Shown: one piece after another, positions 48,169-57,879 of the stretch
Layout of the letters: each line of letters opens with the position of its first letter
How positions within the stretch are numbered: position 1 is the first letter of the stretch
Assembly: GCA_963575745.1 (NCBI GenBank)
Contig: CAUYUJ010018727.1
Location: forward strand, 571,393 to 635,392
Direction: 5' to 3'
DNA length: 64,000 bases
Origin: Prorocentrum cordatum
Lineage: Eukaryota; Sar; Dinophyceae; Prorocentrales; Prorocentraceae
Position numbers and translations under genes: made by a program
The notes under the pieces: generated by a model
Told to the model about the DNA's origin: nothing
Databases searched by the model: none
What the model saw: the letters and a program-made list of their open reading frames with translations, nothing else

Positions 48169-49208
48169 ATGGCCCCGACACGCAAGGAGAATGCTTCGCC
48201 ATGGTACTGCAAGTGGTGCAGGCACGACGTCACGAATCAGCCGTGGTTCAATGCCTCTACCCTTGTCTACTGTAAGAAGTGCGGCCTGCACAAGAGCAGC
48301 TGTTTCAAGGAAAACAAAGCAGCGTCGCAGCCCAGTGTCTCGGCCAAGCAGCAGTCGCTCGCGGCCAAGGTCAAGGAGCTCGAGGCGCAGCTCACCAAGC
48401 TCCGAGAGCATCCCCCTGGGCATGGGCCAGCGACTACGGGTACAGGTGCGAGCCCACCATGGGCTGCTGCGCCAGGGGATGCCGACACCGCCAAGCGGAA
48501 TCGGATCAAGATGCTGGATCAGTTGCTTCGTGTCACTACTGACCCTGCTGATGCTGATACTGTGGCCAAATGGCGCGAAGAGCGGGCGAGGTTGGACGCC
48601 GAGCTCTTTCAAGATAGGCCCATCGAGCATCAGGCCAGGTCTTTGGCGTCAAGACTGTCTTCCGCCCGATCGCGACATGCTACCATCCAGGCCACCCGTG
48701 ACGAGCAGCAGAAGAAGATTGACGAGCTCACCCGCGGCCTGGCCGACACGGACTCCAAGCTGCAAGAGGCCGCGGCGGAGGTCCTCCGCCTGGAGCAGCA
48801 GACCCGCACCGCCATGTCGCGAGTCCAGCCGCCCGAGGGCACGCAGCCACCGACGCTTGCGGACTTGCTGCCCACCTTCGCAGTCAGTGTGGAGCAGCTG
48901 GGCAAAGTTGCAACAGGCCTCGGTCTCGGCGCTGACATGGTCAAGGAGCTGCAAGCTATGGCAGACAGCTGCAGAGTTTGCCTCAGGCCAAGCCGCCTGA
49001 ACCTGCACCTGCTCATGCTGATGGTGATGAAGCTAGTGCTGAACCACCTGGCATCGAGATGTCTGAGCAGGAGTACCGTGAGACGCTGGGTGCAGCAGGG
49101 GTCCACGTCGAAGAGAGCGACACCCCCGACATCGTGCGCGAGAAGTTCAAGCGTCTTCAGCAGAGCTACTTGGACACTGTGGCCAAGAAGGCCAAGACGT
49201 CTGCGTGA
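48169..49208 (+). CDS. ORF1: zinc-finger/coiled-coil protein of the retrotransposon (frame-switched)
   Basis: The ATG at 48169 has A at -3. The N-terminus has Cys14, Cys17, Cys35, Cys38, His41 and Cys45 (WYCKWC...VYCKKCGLHKSSC), a zinc-ribbon-like motif likely to bind nucleic acid. Heptad-like stretches follow (AAKVKELEAQLTKL, then KKIDELTRGLADTDSKLQEA), predicting a coiled coil. At about 48970 sensible coding moves from frame 1 to frame 3 (a -1 shift), which continues as PEPAPAHADGDEASAEPPGI and ends DTVAKKAKTSA stop at 49208. The role by analogy is RNA binding and RNP formation. Only 16 bp separate its stop from the next ATG. Confidence 0.7.
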
Positions 49209-49251
49209 ACGTGCTCGGCCTGATATGCTGTTGCTTTGGTTCTTTGTCACC

Positions 49252-51027
49252 ATGGCTAGCTCTACATCAGCGCAACATGTTGAGAGTGCGCCTCCGTCAT
49301 CTTCGACAGCGGCGAGCATCTCGGGCAGGGGGGAGAGGGATTCAGCCCCTCATCGTCACACCTCCCTGCCCACAACGGCTTCCAGGGCCATGACCTCGGC
49401 TGGGACTACGGCGCCTACATTATTTCCCCCACTGGCCCGCTCCTCGGGGTGGGGGGCAGCTCCGACCTTGACTGCGGCTCCGCCTACGTCGGTTGCGCCT
49501 GCAGCTGGGTCTTTGGCGTCCACGGCATCACAGAGGGCTACTCCGCTTACGCCTACGCGGTTGGCCCCTGGCAGCACGCACTGCTCACCGACCTCACCTT
49601 CGGGGAGCGGCGGCAGAGGGCACCGACCGTCTTCGGACGGCACGCACCGCTCACCGCCCTTGCCCCCGGAGAATCCAGGCGGCAGAGGGCGCCGACTGCT
49701 AGGGGCGTCCTCGGGCCAGAGTGGCCCAGTGCGTACTACCTTGGGTGATGAGTATGACTTCTTTCAGGGCGTCGAGCCTGATATGGAAGCAGATCTGTGT
49801 GAAGGCGCATTTCAGGATGCGCCATCTTCGCCCCCACCTTCTTCCCGATTACGCTTCGAGAAATCATGTCAAGAACGCGCTGCACCTACCTCGCCTTTGC
49901 CGCCAGAGCGCACGGAGGCGAATGCGCAGCCAATGCATGCAGAATCTCAGCCGCAGCTCAAAGGCCTCATCACAACGGTGAACGCTACGAGCTACGGCCC
50001 TCTCTTTGACTTTTTGGCTACTTATCGGAGTATTATCTTGCTGGCACAGGAGTTGAGGATTACCGAACCTAGGCTTGGCGAGTTTCAGGCCAGGGCCTTG
50101 GACGCTGGATGGCATGGGCGATGGGCCCCGTCGCCCTCTACGGGTGACTCAGCTACGTCCAACTTTGGAGGGGTCGCTGTACTCGTGCCGACGTACATTA
50201 TGGTCACGGCCCCACCTGATGACGGGCACATTATCTATCCAGGACGAGCAGTCTGTGCACAGATTAATTGGGGAGTGGCTGGCGGTATCATAGTCGCCAG
50301 TGTTTATCTTGTCACGTCCATTGGCATCTCGGGCGAAAACATTGAGGTGTTGTGGGCCTTGGCCCAGAGAGTGGCAGCATGGAACTCACGGGGCCTCGAC
50401 TGGATCCTAGGCGGCGACCGGAACGCCGACATCGATGCGCCTAATGTTCGCAACTGGGTCGAGACCATGGCAGCCATCCACTATGTGCCCGACCAGCACA
50501 CCTGCATCACCGATGAGGGCAAGAGCACCATAGACTATGTTGTTGTCTGTGCCAATTTAGCGTCTCGCATCAAGGGCAAGCCAGAGGTCCAGTATGACTC
50601 CACGGTCGCGCCGCCGCCGCACTTCCCTGTGGAGCTGCAGCTCATGGGCGAGGATCGCCCCACGTGGTGCCGTGTCCCTGTGGAGCCGCGACCTTTTGCG
50701 GTGGTGCCGCCAGTTGGCTGTGCCAGGCATCCCTACCCGTGGCATATGCTCCAGACAGAGTTCCAACGGGTCAGCAGTGTCGACGACCTGAGCTCGCTCT
50801 GGGACTCTGTGCTGCGAGGGGTGGACTACGAGCTGGCAGGGCGTTACGACTGCGTGGGCGCCAAGGCCATGCAGTACATCGGACGCGAGGGGCCGCCGCA
50901 GTTCAAGTGGCAGCACCTGTCATGGCAGCCGCCGCGCAGGCGTACCTACAAGGAGCCGACTGTGCTGGCCTGGGCCACGGCGAAGCGCTGGCCCAGCACC
51001 TCGTGGCCGAGAAGAAGCGGCTTGTGA
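49252..51027 (+). CDS. ORF2 N-terminal part: AP-like endonuclease (EEP) domain
   Basis: Likely start ACCATGG at 49252. The early segment 49330-49745 reads better in frame 3 (GHDLGWDYGAYI, VGCACSWVFGVHGITEGYSA), suggesting compensating shifts. From 49745 frame 1 is convincing. The endonuclease spans about 49975-50650: VNATS, catalytic-type Glu in LLAQELRITEP, GGVAVLVP, ILGGDRNADID with the conserved Asp and Asn, TIDYVV, and a late His in PHFPVEL. It would nick target DNA to prime reverse transcription. Frame 1 loses sense at about 50970, where frame 3 takes over. The open frame itself runs to 51027. Confidence 0.75.
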   Translation: MASSTSAQHVESAPPSSSTAASISGRGERDSAPHRHTSLPTTASRAMTSAGTTAPTLFPPLARSSGWGAAPTLTAAPPTSVAPAAGSLASTASQRATPLTPTRLAPGSTHCSPTSPSGSGGRGHRPSSDGTHRSPPLPPENPGGRGRRLLGASSGQSGPVRTTLGDEYDFFQGVEPDMEADLCEGAFQDAPSSPPPSSRLRFEKSCQERAAPTSPLPPERTEANAQPMHAESQPQLKGLITTVNATSYGPLFDFLATYRSIILLAQELRITEPRLGEFQARALDAGWHGRWAPSPSTGDSATSNFGGVAVLVPTYIMVTAPPDDGHIIYPGRAVCAQINWGVAGGIIVASVYLVTSIGISGENIEVLWALAQRVAAWNSRGLDWILGGDRNADIDAPNVRNWVETMAAIHYVPDQHTCITDEGKSTIDYVVVCANLASRIKGKPEVQYDSTVAPPPHFPVELQLMGEDRPTWCRVPVEPRPFAVVPPVGCARHPYPWHMLQTEFQRVSSVDDLSSLWDSVLRGVDYELAGRYDCVGAKAMQYIGREGPPQFKWQHLSWQPPRRRTYKEPTVLAWATAKRWPSTSWPRRSGL

Positions 51028-54000
51028 GGTACATCGAGCGCCTCAAGCTGTGTGCCGCCGTTTGCGCCATCACGCCGCTGCAGTACACCAAGGTCGTCGT
51101 GGCCTTCAATGAAGTGGCTGCCTTTTATGGACGTGTGGCTCGGTCAGTGCAGGTGTTGTGTGTTTTGGATGTTGCCTTCGCAGGTTTCTTTCGGCGAGGG
51201 CTGACTGGCTTGGTCGAGGCTGACTTTGAGGACGTAGCCAATGCCATCATTGCCAGAGCTGATTCTCATTTGAGAACGGCGCAAAGAGCGTCGGAGAGGG
51301 CTTGGCGGCAGTGGGCCAAAGAAGCCTTCTTGGGAGGAGCATCTCGGGCGCATTCGTCCTCCAAGGTTCGGGCTCGACAGGAGGTGCTCGCCTACTCCCC
51401 TGACGCTCAGCCATACCAGATGGCCGACCGTACGCTCGACAAGTGGAGGGACGTTTGGACGTACCACGGTGCATGCCCTCTGCCGCTGCCTGTCGGTCAT
51501 GCTCAGTGGCCTTTGCTTCCGCCCTTGTCTGCATCGCAGGTGCGTGGAGCCACCAGAAGCTTTCCATTGAAGACGGCCCCGGGCCAGGCGAGGATCGCGC
51601 CACGCACGCTCGATGTGCTGTCCGACCAGGCCTTGCAGAGCCTGGCTGACATGTTCATGCAGTTTGAGAGTTGGCTGGCCTGGCCTACGGACAGGCTCTA
51701 CAGCGAGCTTGTTCGCCTGCCCAAGCCTGACGGGGACACTAGGTTGATCGTCCTCAGCCATACTTTCGTCAGGTTGTGGGGAAAGCTTCGTCGGCCGCTT
51801 TCATCGGAGTGGCAAGAGGCTCACAGTTGCGAACATATGTGGGGGCCCAGGGCTGGGCAGACTTCGACCGATTCAGCCTTCGACCACAACCTGAGCCAGG
51901 AGATAGGAGAACTTTTAGGTGAGCACACATGCACCATTCTCTTGGACATGACCAAGTGCTTCGATATGGTCAGTCACAGTGCACTTCTCCGAGAAGCCAG
52001 AGAGCTCGGGTACCCGCTGAGGCTCCTGTGGTTGCTCCTGGGCTCCTACCGCCAGCCGAGAAGGATCAAGTGTTGTGGGTCCGTATCCAGGCCCTTGGTG
52101 GCCCATCAGGGTATTCTTGCGGGCTGCACGCACGCCACGTATCTTTTATATCTCCTCACGTACCGAGCGGTCCAGCGCACGGCCAGTATTGCACCTACTA
52201 TCACGCCACGCACGCTCATGGACGATGTGGGCCTGCAGTACGTGTCGCCCGTATTGAGGGAGGTGTCCAACCTGGCCCGAGCGGCCAAGGCGCGCACGGC
52301 TGATGCAGGAGATCTCGGGATGGCCCTGAAGCCGCCGAAGTCTGGATGTATCCCTGGGACCCAAAAGGTTTGGGGGCAGCTCAAGAGGCACCTGGGAACC
52401 TTGAAGATACCGTACAGGGCCCACATGAGGAATCTGGGACACGAGCTCACAGGACCTCGAGTTCTTCGGCATATGGAGAAGCGTAGGCTGGTGCAGTTTC
52501 GTGAGCGCAAGCATCGTTTTCGCATGTTGAAGTCCGCCGTGGGGCGGAGTGCTACCAGCCTGTGGCGCACGGGCGCCCTTCCATCAGTGGCGCATGGCGG
52601 TGCAGTTGCTGGAGTTAGTGACAGCGCCCTTCGTGAGTTGCGACATTGTGCTGCGGTCCTAAATGGTGCTCCAGGTAAGACGATGGTTGGGGTAACAGCG
52701 TATCTTATATCTCATCGGGATGAATGTTATGACCCCATATATAACGCCACCACGGACATTGTGCTCAAATACGCTTCCTGGATCTGGGACGGGCGTGTGC
52801 AACCTAGCAGACTTCAGGAGGCTTGGGTATGTCTGGGTGCTAAGTTTGAGAGTTCACCTTCCTGGTCTAAGGCGCGAGGGCCCCTCGGGGCCACTTGGCT
52901 TACTTTGAGGCGCATCTCCTGGACTATGTCGTCAGAGCACATCCTGGTCGACGATTTGGGAAATAGTTTTGGCTTATATCGTATGTGTCCAGCAGACCTG
53001 CGAGTGTTCCTGCATCAGGGCATCCAGCGCTGGCAGCACCATAGGTTGCAGCAGCATTTTTACACCGAGCAGGCGGATGTGTGGCATCGTGCGCTACGCC
53101 ACTCGCTCGCCAAGGTAAAGTGTCACAGGCGCCTCGGAGCGCTGCAGGCTTTGTGGGCTGACAATCTTCCCATCCCACCGCGTCGGGACATGAAGCACGG
53201 GAGGCCCATCAGGCCTTGTCAGGCCTGTGGCAAGGCTATCGACTCCTGTTGGGGTCATATATTTTACGACTGCCCGCCGCTCCTCGAAGGGGACCCCGAC
53301 CAGGAATATTATGAGTTTCCAGAACAGTTTCAGGAGGTTCGAGACATGCTTCAGGCGTCTGGGCAGCTGCTGGGGTGCACCGACTGGGACCAGAGATACC
53401 TGGTCTATGGGGTTCCTGAGCCTGTCGCTGTGCCGCACTACACTACGGTCTCCAATGAGGTTTTTGAGTGGGGAGATGTCTCAGGCTCCTGGGGGCCTAC
53501 ATCCTATACTGATGGTTCGGGGTTCTCGGCCAGCATTCCTGAAGTACGTAGGTGTGGTTGGTCGGTCTGCCAGTTGGACCCCGTCACGTGGCTCCCCGCC
53601 AGAGCTGTATATGGGCCCTTGCCCTACTATGTGCAGACGGTAGGCCGTGCTGAGCGCTATGCCATCAAGATGGGACTTCAGAAGCATCCAGGGCATGAGG
53701 CTTTCATTTCGGATCTGAAATCGCTCGTGGAGGAGGGCACGTCCTGGGACCAGAAGCTCGAGTTTGGCAAAGCGAAGCACGCCCGAGTCTGGAGAGACAT
53801 TTTTTCGGCTGCCAGAGCACGCGATCCACGTCTGCCACCAGTGCGGTTTCAGTGGACTCCAGCTCACAGGAAGCTGGAGGACATCATCGAGTCGGCCACG
53901 CCAGACGAGCTGGAGGCCTTCGTCGGCAATGCCTGGGCCGACTTCTTCGCGAAGTGCGGCAGCGCTGCACACATGGTGTCTAAAACAATGGCTGACAGTT

Positions 54001-54764
54001 TGGCCGCTGCGTTGAAGCAGCACAAGCAGGTCTTGCACTATGTGTCTTGGGCGGCTTTCCAGGTGGTTCAGTTTCGGAAGTGGGGAACGGATCCTATCGT
54101 GGAGCGGGGCCCAGAGCTTGCCCAGGTGCCCAAGCGTGTGGTCTTCGAGAGGCCCCAGGACCACGAGTTGCTTTTCTGCCAGAGGTTGTCTGAGTATCGG
54201 TGTCGACGGTGCAATCGAGTCGCTCGAAGTGCGAGTACCCTCCATACTCTTCGCTCGGGAGCTGATCGGGCGTGTGCTCCCTCGCCTCTGGTCCAGAGCG
54301 TTGCCGAGGACTTCTTCCAGCGGAGTTCTGAGGCGTGGCTTAGTGTTTCGGACTCTAGGGTCACGGCTGCCATCGAGGCGGCCGATAGGATTTTGGGGTC
54401 CACGTCTGGGCCTCTGGAGGCCTCCTCGGGGCTTGGCGCGGTCCCTCCTCAGCCGCTGGAGCAGGTGAATGCTGCCAGTGGCTCGGCCGACGCTCCCCAA
54501 CCAGTGCTTGCCGAATTCGCTGAATTGGGGCATGACGTTTTCTGTGTTAATTCCGTTTATTGCTGCCGCAAGTGCGGGGGCAATTTCAACGGGTCCGAGT
54601 CCTTCAGGTCCGCCCGCAAGCTGCGGGCGTTGTGCCAAGGGTTTTCGGAGAATCCAAAGACACGGGTGAACCAGCACACGGCGATCGACAGAATCACCCG
54701 TGGCTTGGAGCCCCGCCAGCGCGGGGCAGGTGCGGCGCGTTCTGGCCCGAACCCTGCCCCCTAG
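50980..54764 (+). CDS. ORF2 C-terminal part: reverse transcriptase, RNase H and zinc motifs
   Basis: Frame 3 is open from 50664, but sensible sequence begins about 50980 (EKKRLVRYIERLKLC). RT: FPLKTAPGQA, RLPKPDGDTRLIVL, motif A LLDMTKCFDMVSH (51940), motif B QGILAGCTHATYLL, and motif C LMDDVG (52216) with both Asp kept and Tyr replaced. A zinc-type CxxC-H-C motif follows at 53217-53273 (CQACGK...WGHIFYDC). RNase H: DGSG (Asp at 53511), AERYA (Glu 53652), SDLK (Asp 53712), WTPAHRK, and NAWADFF (Asp 53940). After it come CRRCNRVA and CVNSVYCCRKCGGNF then RALCQGF, two more Cys motifs outside the usual LINE plan. Stop TAG at 54764. Catalytic residues are intact. Confidence 0.85.
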
Positions 54765-54918
54765 TGTTGCTCTTTGGACCCTGGGAGGTTTTAGGGTGTG
54801 GTTTTCCTGAGGCGCCCCACCCTCTCCCAGGCTTCCGCCTTTCCGCCACCCCTGTGGCTTTCAGGTCTCACACGCGGTTGGTGTTCGTCACTCGGACGCC
54901 TCTCCTGCGGCTCGCTCG
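54765..54918 (+). other. Presumed 3' UTR of the retrotransposon
   Basis: 154 bp between the ORF2 stop and the (TCC)n tract, including GGTTTTAGGGTGTGG. No A-rich tail. Confidence 0.5.
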
Positions 54919-54952
54919 CTCCTCCTCCTCCTCTTCCTCCTCCTCCTCCTCC
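54919..54952. repeat. (TCC)n tract / possible right target-site duplication
   Basis: CTCCTCCTCCTCCTCTTCC (54919-54937) equals the left copy. Further TCC and a run of C follow. Confidence 0.6.
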
Positions 54953-55139
54953 CCCCCCCTGTCGTCCGACCCGAGGCGTGTGCGGTGCCCCCCCCCCGGG
55001 GGGGGCCAGAGCGGGAAGAGCCGTCCACAAGAGCTCGGGCATCGCAGCCGGGCCCGTGCTCGATCTCGCTCGCTCACGCGTGAGCCACCTCGCTCGTCGT
55101 CGAGCTGTGTGTGCTCCTCTTGTCCTCCCGCTGCTGCAG

Positions 55140-55246
55140 TCGAGACACTGCAAAGAGTGCCGGATTGGGTTCAGGACGTGCGCTGGTCGGAGGACCTGTT
55201 CGTGGCCGATGCTCGAAGTGGCCAGATACGGCCCCCTCATTCCTGA
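55140..55246 (+). CDS. Candidate terminal exon (LQRVPDWVQDVRWSEDLFVA)
   Basis: CTCCTCTTGTCCTCCCGCTG CTGCAG ends at 55139. The frame then gives ETLQRVPDWVQDVRWSEDLF VADARSGQIRPPHS stop. Good polypyrimidine acceptor, moderate codon bias. Unknown function. Confidence 0.3.
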
Positions 55247-55605
55247 CTCAGCGTTCCAACTGGTAGCTTGGTGGCTGCAGTCTTTCCTCTCCCCGCCCTC
55301 GGCCCGCTCGGTCGTGCCAGGGGTGCTCGTCATCCCTGGCCAGCGCCCCGCATCTCCAGCCCCCAGAGGGCGCGGCACCGCCCATGCCGCACGGGCTCGC
55401 GCTCGGCCCAGCTCCGCAGAAGGCTCCTGGTACACCACCGCCGCGCGCCTGGCCAGGGCCGTCCCGCGTCGCGCCCTCGGGTTTCGTCAGTCATCGGTCG
55501 GCCTCGGCATGGAGACGGTAGGCCAGCTGCACGCTTTAGGACGTGTTTTGGGCGTTTCGTAACAGGTGTGGAGAAACATATCCATATCCACCACCACCCG
55601 AAGTC
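55247..55605. other. No assured gene
   Basis: GC-rich, open in several frames. No repeats or domains recognised. Confidence 0.3.
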
Positions 55606-55796
55606 GCAGGGGGGGGATAGGCTCAGTGGGGAACGTATCGACCCCAACCCCAAATCGCGATTCATCGCCGATTACGTAGGGCCCGCTAGCCCGCCCCGCC
55701 CAGGAGTGCGGATTCGTTATCGGGAGCATATCGCCGATCTATCGGCGATGGATCGCCGATTCCAGATCGATGTTTCCCGCCTTCGTTGCCCCTCAG
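55606..55796. repeat. Family C miniature element, copy
   Basis: GGGGGGGGATAGGCTCAGTG GGGAACGTATCGACCCC to GATCGATGTTTCCCGCCTTC GTTGCCCC. Core ATCGCCGATCTATCGGCGAT. Confidence 0.75.
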
Positions 55797-55867
55797 GGTA
55801 TGATGTGGGTAAATCCGCGCCTTGCAGCGTGGTGGTGTACAGCTGCCCTCTGCGACCCGGCGCGACC

Positions 55868-56032
55868 ATGGCGGACCCAGGCCCCCCGCCGCCGCCGCGC
55901 GTGTCGCCGCAGGAGCCGCCGTACGGAGTGGGGAGGCGCCCCGCGTGCCGAGGGAAGCGCCCGGCGGCGGGGCCAAAACCAGCCGTGGGCATGTTTGTCA
56001 GGAAGGGGTCGAGGTTGCCGGGGAGCCCGTAG
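55868..56032 (+). CDS. Candidate first exon or small ORF (MADPGPPPPPRVSPQEPPYG)
   Basis: GCGACCATGG gives a good start context. 54 codons, Pro-rich, then GVGRRPACRGKRPAAGPKPA VGMFVRKGSRLPGSP stop. Immediately follows the family C element, so it may be chance. Confidence 0.25.
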   Translation: MADPGPPPPPRVSPQEPPYGVGRRPACRGKRPAAGPKPAVGMFVRKGSRLPGSP

Positions 56033-56123
56033 GGGAGTGAGCCTGGCGAAGGATCCAACCACACCAACTACATGCAGCTGCGAGTAGGCAGCGCGCCGCG
56101 AGAGGGATGGATCAGTATCGTTG

Positions 56124-56212
56124 AACCGACCCCCATCCCCATGCCCATCCCCTTCGAGACCCCCACCACATTACCCCCCCCCAGTTGGGGATACACCCCT
56201 CGAAACCCGAAG
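56124..56212. repeat. Family X repeat, copy 2 (inverse of 28446-28535)
   Basis: GTATCGTTGAACCGACCCCC, CCCCTTCGAGACCCCCACCA and CAGTTGGGGATACACCCCT. Confidence 0.75.
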
Positions 56213-56353
56213 GGAACGGCCTATATCCCCATCTAGGGGGTTAAATCGGCCAGTGGTGCCCAGGCCACGCCGCTGGGGATAGGGATCCGATAAACGACAC
56301 TCAATGCAGCACGGGGCAACGCGGATGCATGCGGGCGCTGCGACCGGGGGACA

Positions 56354-56470
56354 CATGCGGGGCGTTGCCATTGGGGCCTTCGGCGGAGCTTCCCATGGGC
56401 CACGAAACATGTAAAGGGTGTTTCAAAATAGGCAGAAGAAGGCATGCGAACCCTGCCACTGGGGCCTGAC
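56354..56470. repeat. Family Z unit (single, diverged)
   Basis: GCCATTGGGGCCTTCGGCGG, GGGCCACGAAACATGTAAAG GGTG and GGCATGCGAACCCTGCCACT GGGGCC match the tandem units at 57880-58225. Confidence 0.7.
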
Positions 56471-56474
56471 GATT

Positions 56475-57045
56475 GAGTAGATTTCTTGTCAGCACCTGCC
56501 AACTCTGACAGCACCGCCTTGCGCTTTGAAGCAGACCCCCCAAAGAACTCTGCCAGAAAACATCCGCACTTCCACTGAATCATCCCAGCGCAATTCAAGG
56601 ACTTGCCACCATACCTGCCATGTGGACGTGCCAAAATTAACAACTCAACCCCTTCATTGTCCAACATGTTGGTTTGCTTATCCACACCGAGCTCCACTTT
56701 CAAAGTCTTCAGCATTGGCGTTCGCAGCTTGGAAGTAAGTGTGTTGCCCGCCACCTGGTCGTTGCGATTGCAGAGCAATGAGCTTAAACGCTTCGTCTTG
56801 ACTTTGGGATGTTGACCCACATCGGCAACAAATCCCTGTGTGTCCATGAGCTCTAACTCCGAAGACAACACAGCACCAATCGCTCGAGTCCAACGTGCAA
56901 CGCTTGGCGTGCCCTCGACTCGTGCCGGTCGTCCCCGAAGGGAGTCCCGGCAACGAGCGGGGGTCGTCAGGCGGGAAAGCGACCCCGCCCCAAGTTTGAG
57001 CCTCAGCAGTTGCGGAGCCACTCCGTGTCCTCTCTCACTCGCCAC
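56475..57045 (-). CDS. Hypothetical protein segment, lower GC than surroundings
   Basis: The minus frame is open from 57045 to 56233. The plausible protein part ends near 56475, before it runs into family Z. The first ATG is at 56847 (MDTQGFVADVGQHPKVKTKR), with open sequence upstream. It continues TLKVELGVDKQTNMLDNEGV ELLILARPHGRYGGKSLNCA GMIQWKCGCFLAEFFGG. Composition is diverse, and GC is near 50 percent, so long openness is more meaningful than elsewhere. No membrane segment or known domain recognised. It may be an exon or a captured gene fragment. Confidence 0.45.
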
Positions 57046-57554
57046 GCTGCGCTAATCACGGGAAACCCAGGTGCCACAGTGTGAGTATAGTTGTTTGTTT
57101 CCCAGCTTTTGCTCCCGATGGAAGCACGGGAGTGTCGGCCACCCACCCGCTTTACGGCTCTTCGGCCGAATGAAAGTCATAATGGAAAGCAAGGTGCAGC
57201 TTGCGGCGTGGTGTCCCGATAGCGAAAGCGACCCGTGCTTGCGACGCGCGTCCTTCCCCTCCCCTTCTTCCTCCCGCCCCTCCCTCCATCCTTAGAACTT
57301 CCAGAGATGTCAAACCCCCTTCTAACGCTCTCAGAACGCCTGACATCCTTTCAAACCTCTGAGGAGGAGGCTCCCCCTCCTCCTTCCTCCATCCTCAATC
57401 ATTATTCTCCCTCCCCCTCCTCACCCTCTCCCCTCTCGCTGTTGAAGCCGCCCCGAAGCTCTCGGGAGCCCCCGAAGACATCCACGAACCGAGGAAATCC
57501 GCCTCCACACCCATGCCTCTTCTCTCCTGTTCCTCTTACCTGCGTCGAACCAGG
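57046..57554. other. No assured gene; short (CTCC)n at 57365-57430
   Basis: Pyrimidine-rich stretch and mixed DNA. Confidence 0.4.
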
Positions 57555-57665
57555 ACGCTGTGGGTCTGGGTTCCCCGCTCCTCAAAGTCGCAAAAGTCGA
57601 CCTGCGGACTTGTCCCCAGGCGCATTCGGGCCAGAATTTCGAGACGGATCCAGCCGTGGCCACGA
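57555..57665 (-). pseudogene. Repeated coding fragment (HGWIRLEILARMR)
   Basis: The minus frame reads GRPRGHGWIRLEILARMRLG TSPQVDFCDFEERGTQTHSV. It matches HRWICLEVLVRMR at 776-850 on the plus strand. The Phe-Glu-Glu-Arg segment is not seen in the other copies. Confidence 0.4.
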
Positions 57666-57719
57666 GGGCGCCCCGAGAGGCCCCAAGAAAGCAAATAGCC
57701 GCCCAAAATATTCAACTGA

Positions 57720-57793
57720 CCAGGACGGCGGGGACAACGACGACTACGACGACGAAGACAACGACGACGACGACGACGATGACGTTGAAGACA

Positions 57794-57824
<31 letters not shown>

Positions 57825-57850
57825 ACACGACGAACACGACGGACACGACG
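57720..57850. repeat. (GAC)n microsatellite
   Basis: GACGACGACGACGACGACGA with ACAACGA interruptions. Confidence 0.9.
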
Positions 57851-57879
57851 GACGACGACCTTGAGCCGCACATTCGGTG

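Larger units (their letters stand above)
47952..54918 (+). mobile_element. LINE-type non-LTR retrotransposon carrying a spliced leader
   Basis: Nearly 7 kb from the leader (47952) to a second (TCC)n tract (54919). Order: leader, short 5' UTR, ORF1 with zinc motif and coiled coil, ORF2 with AP-type endonuclease, reverse transcriptase, RNase H and zinc-binding tail, then ~150 bp 3' UTR. There are no LTRs. This domain order is that of LINE elements with APE endonuclease and RNase H. ORF1 and ORF2 are each interrupted by frame switches, so this copy is probably inactive unless they are sequencing errors. No poly(A) or simple 3' tail was seen apart from the TCC tract. Confidence 0.85.

Noticed and set aside
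57850-57875. Reverse-strand leader relict (CTTGAGCC)
   Set aside because: Only eight bases match, and the remainder does not fit the leader.
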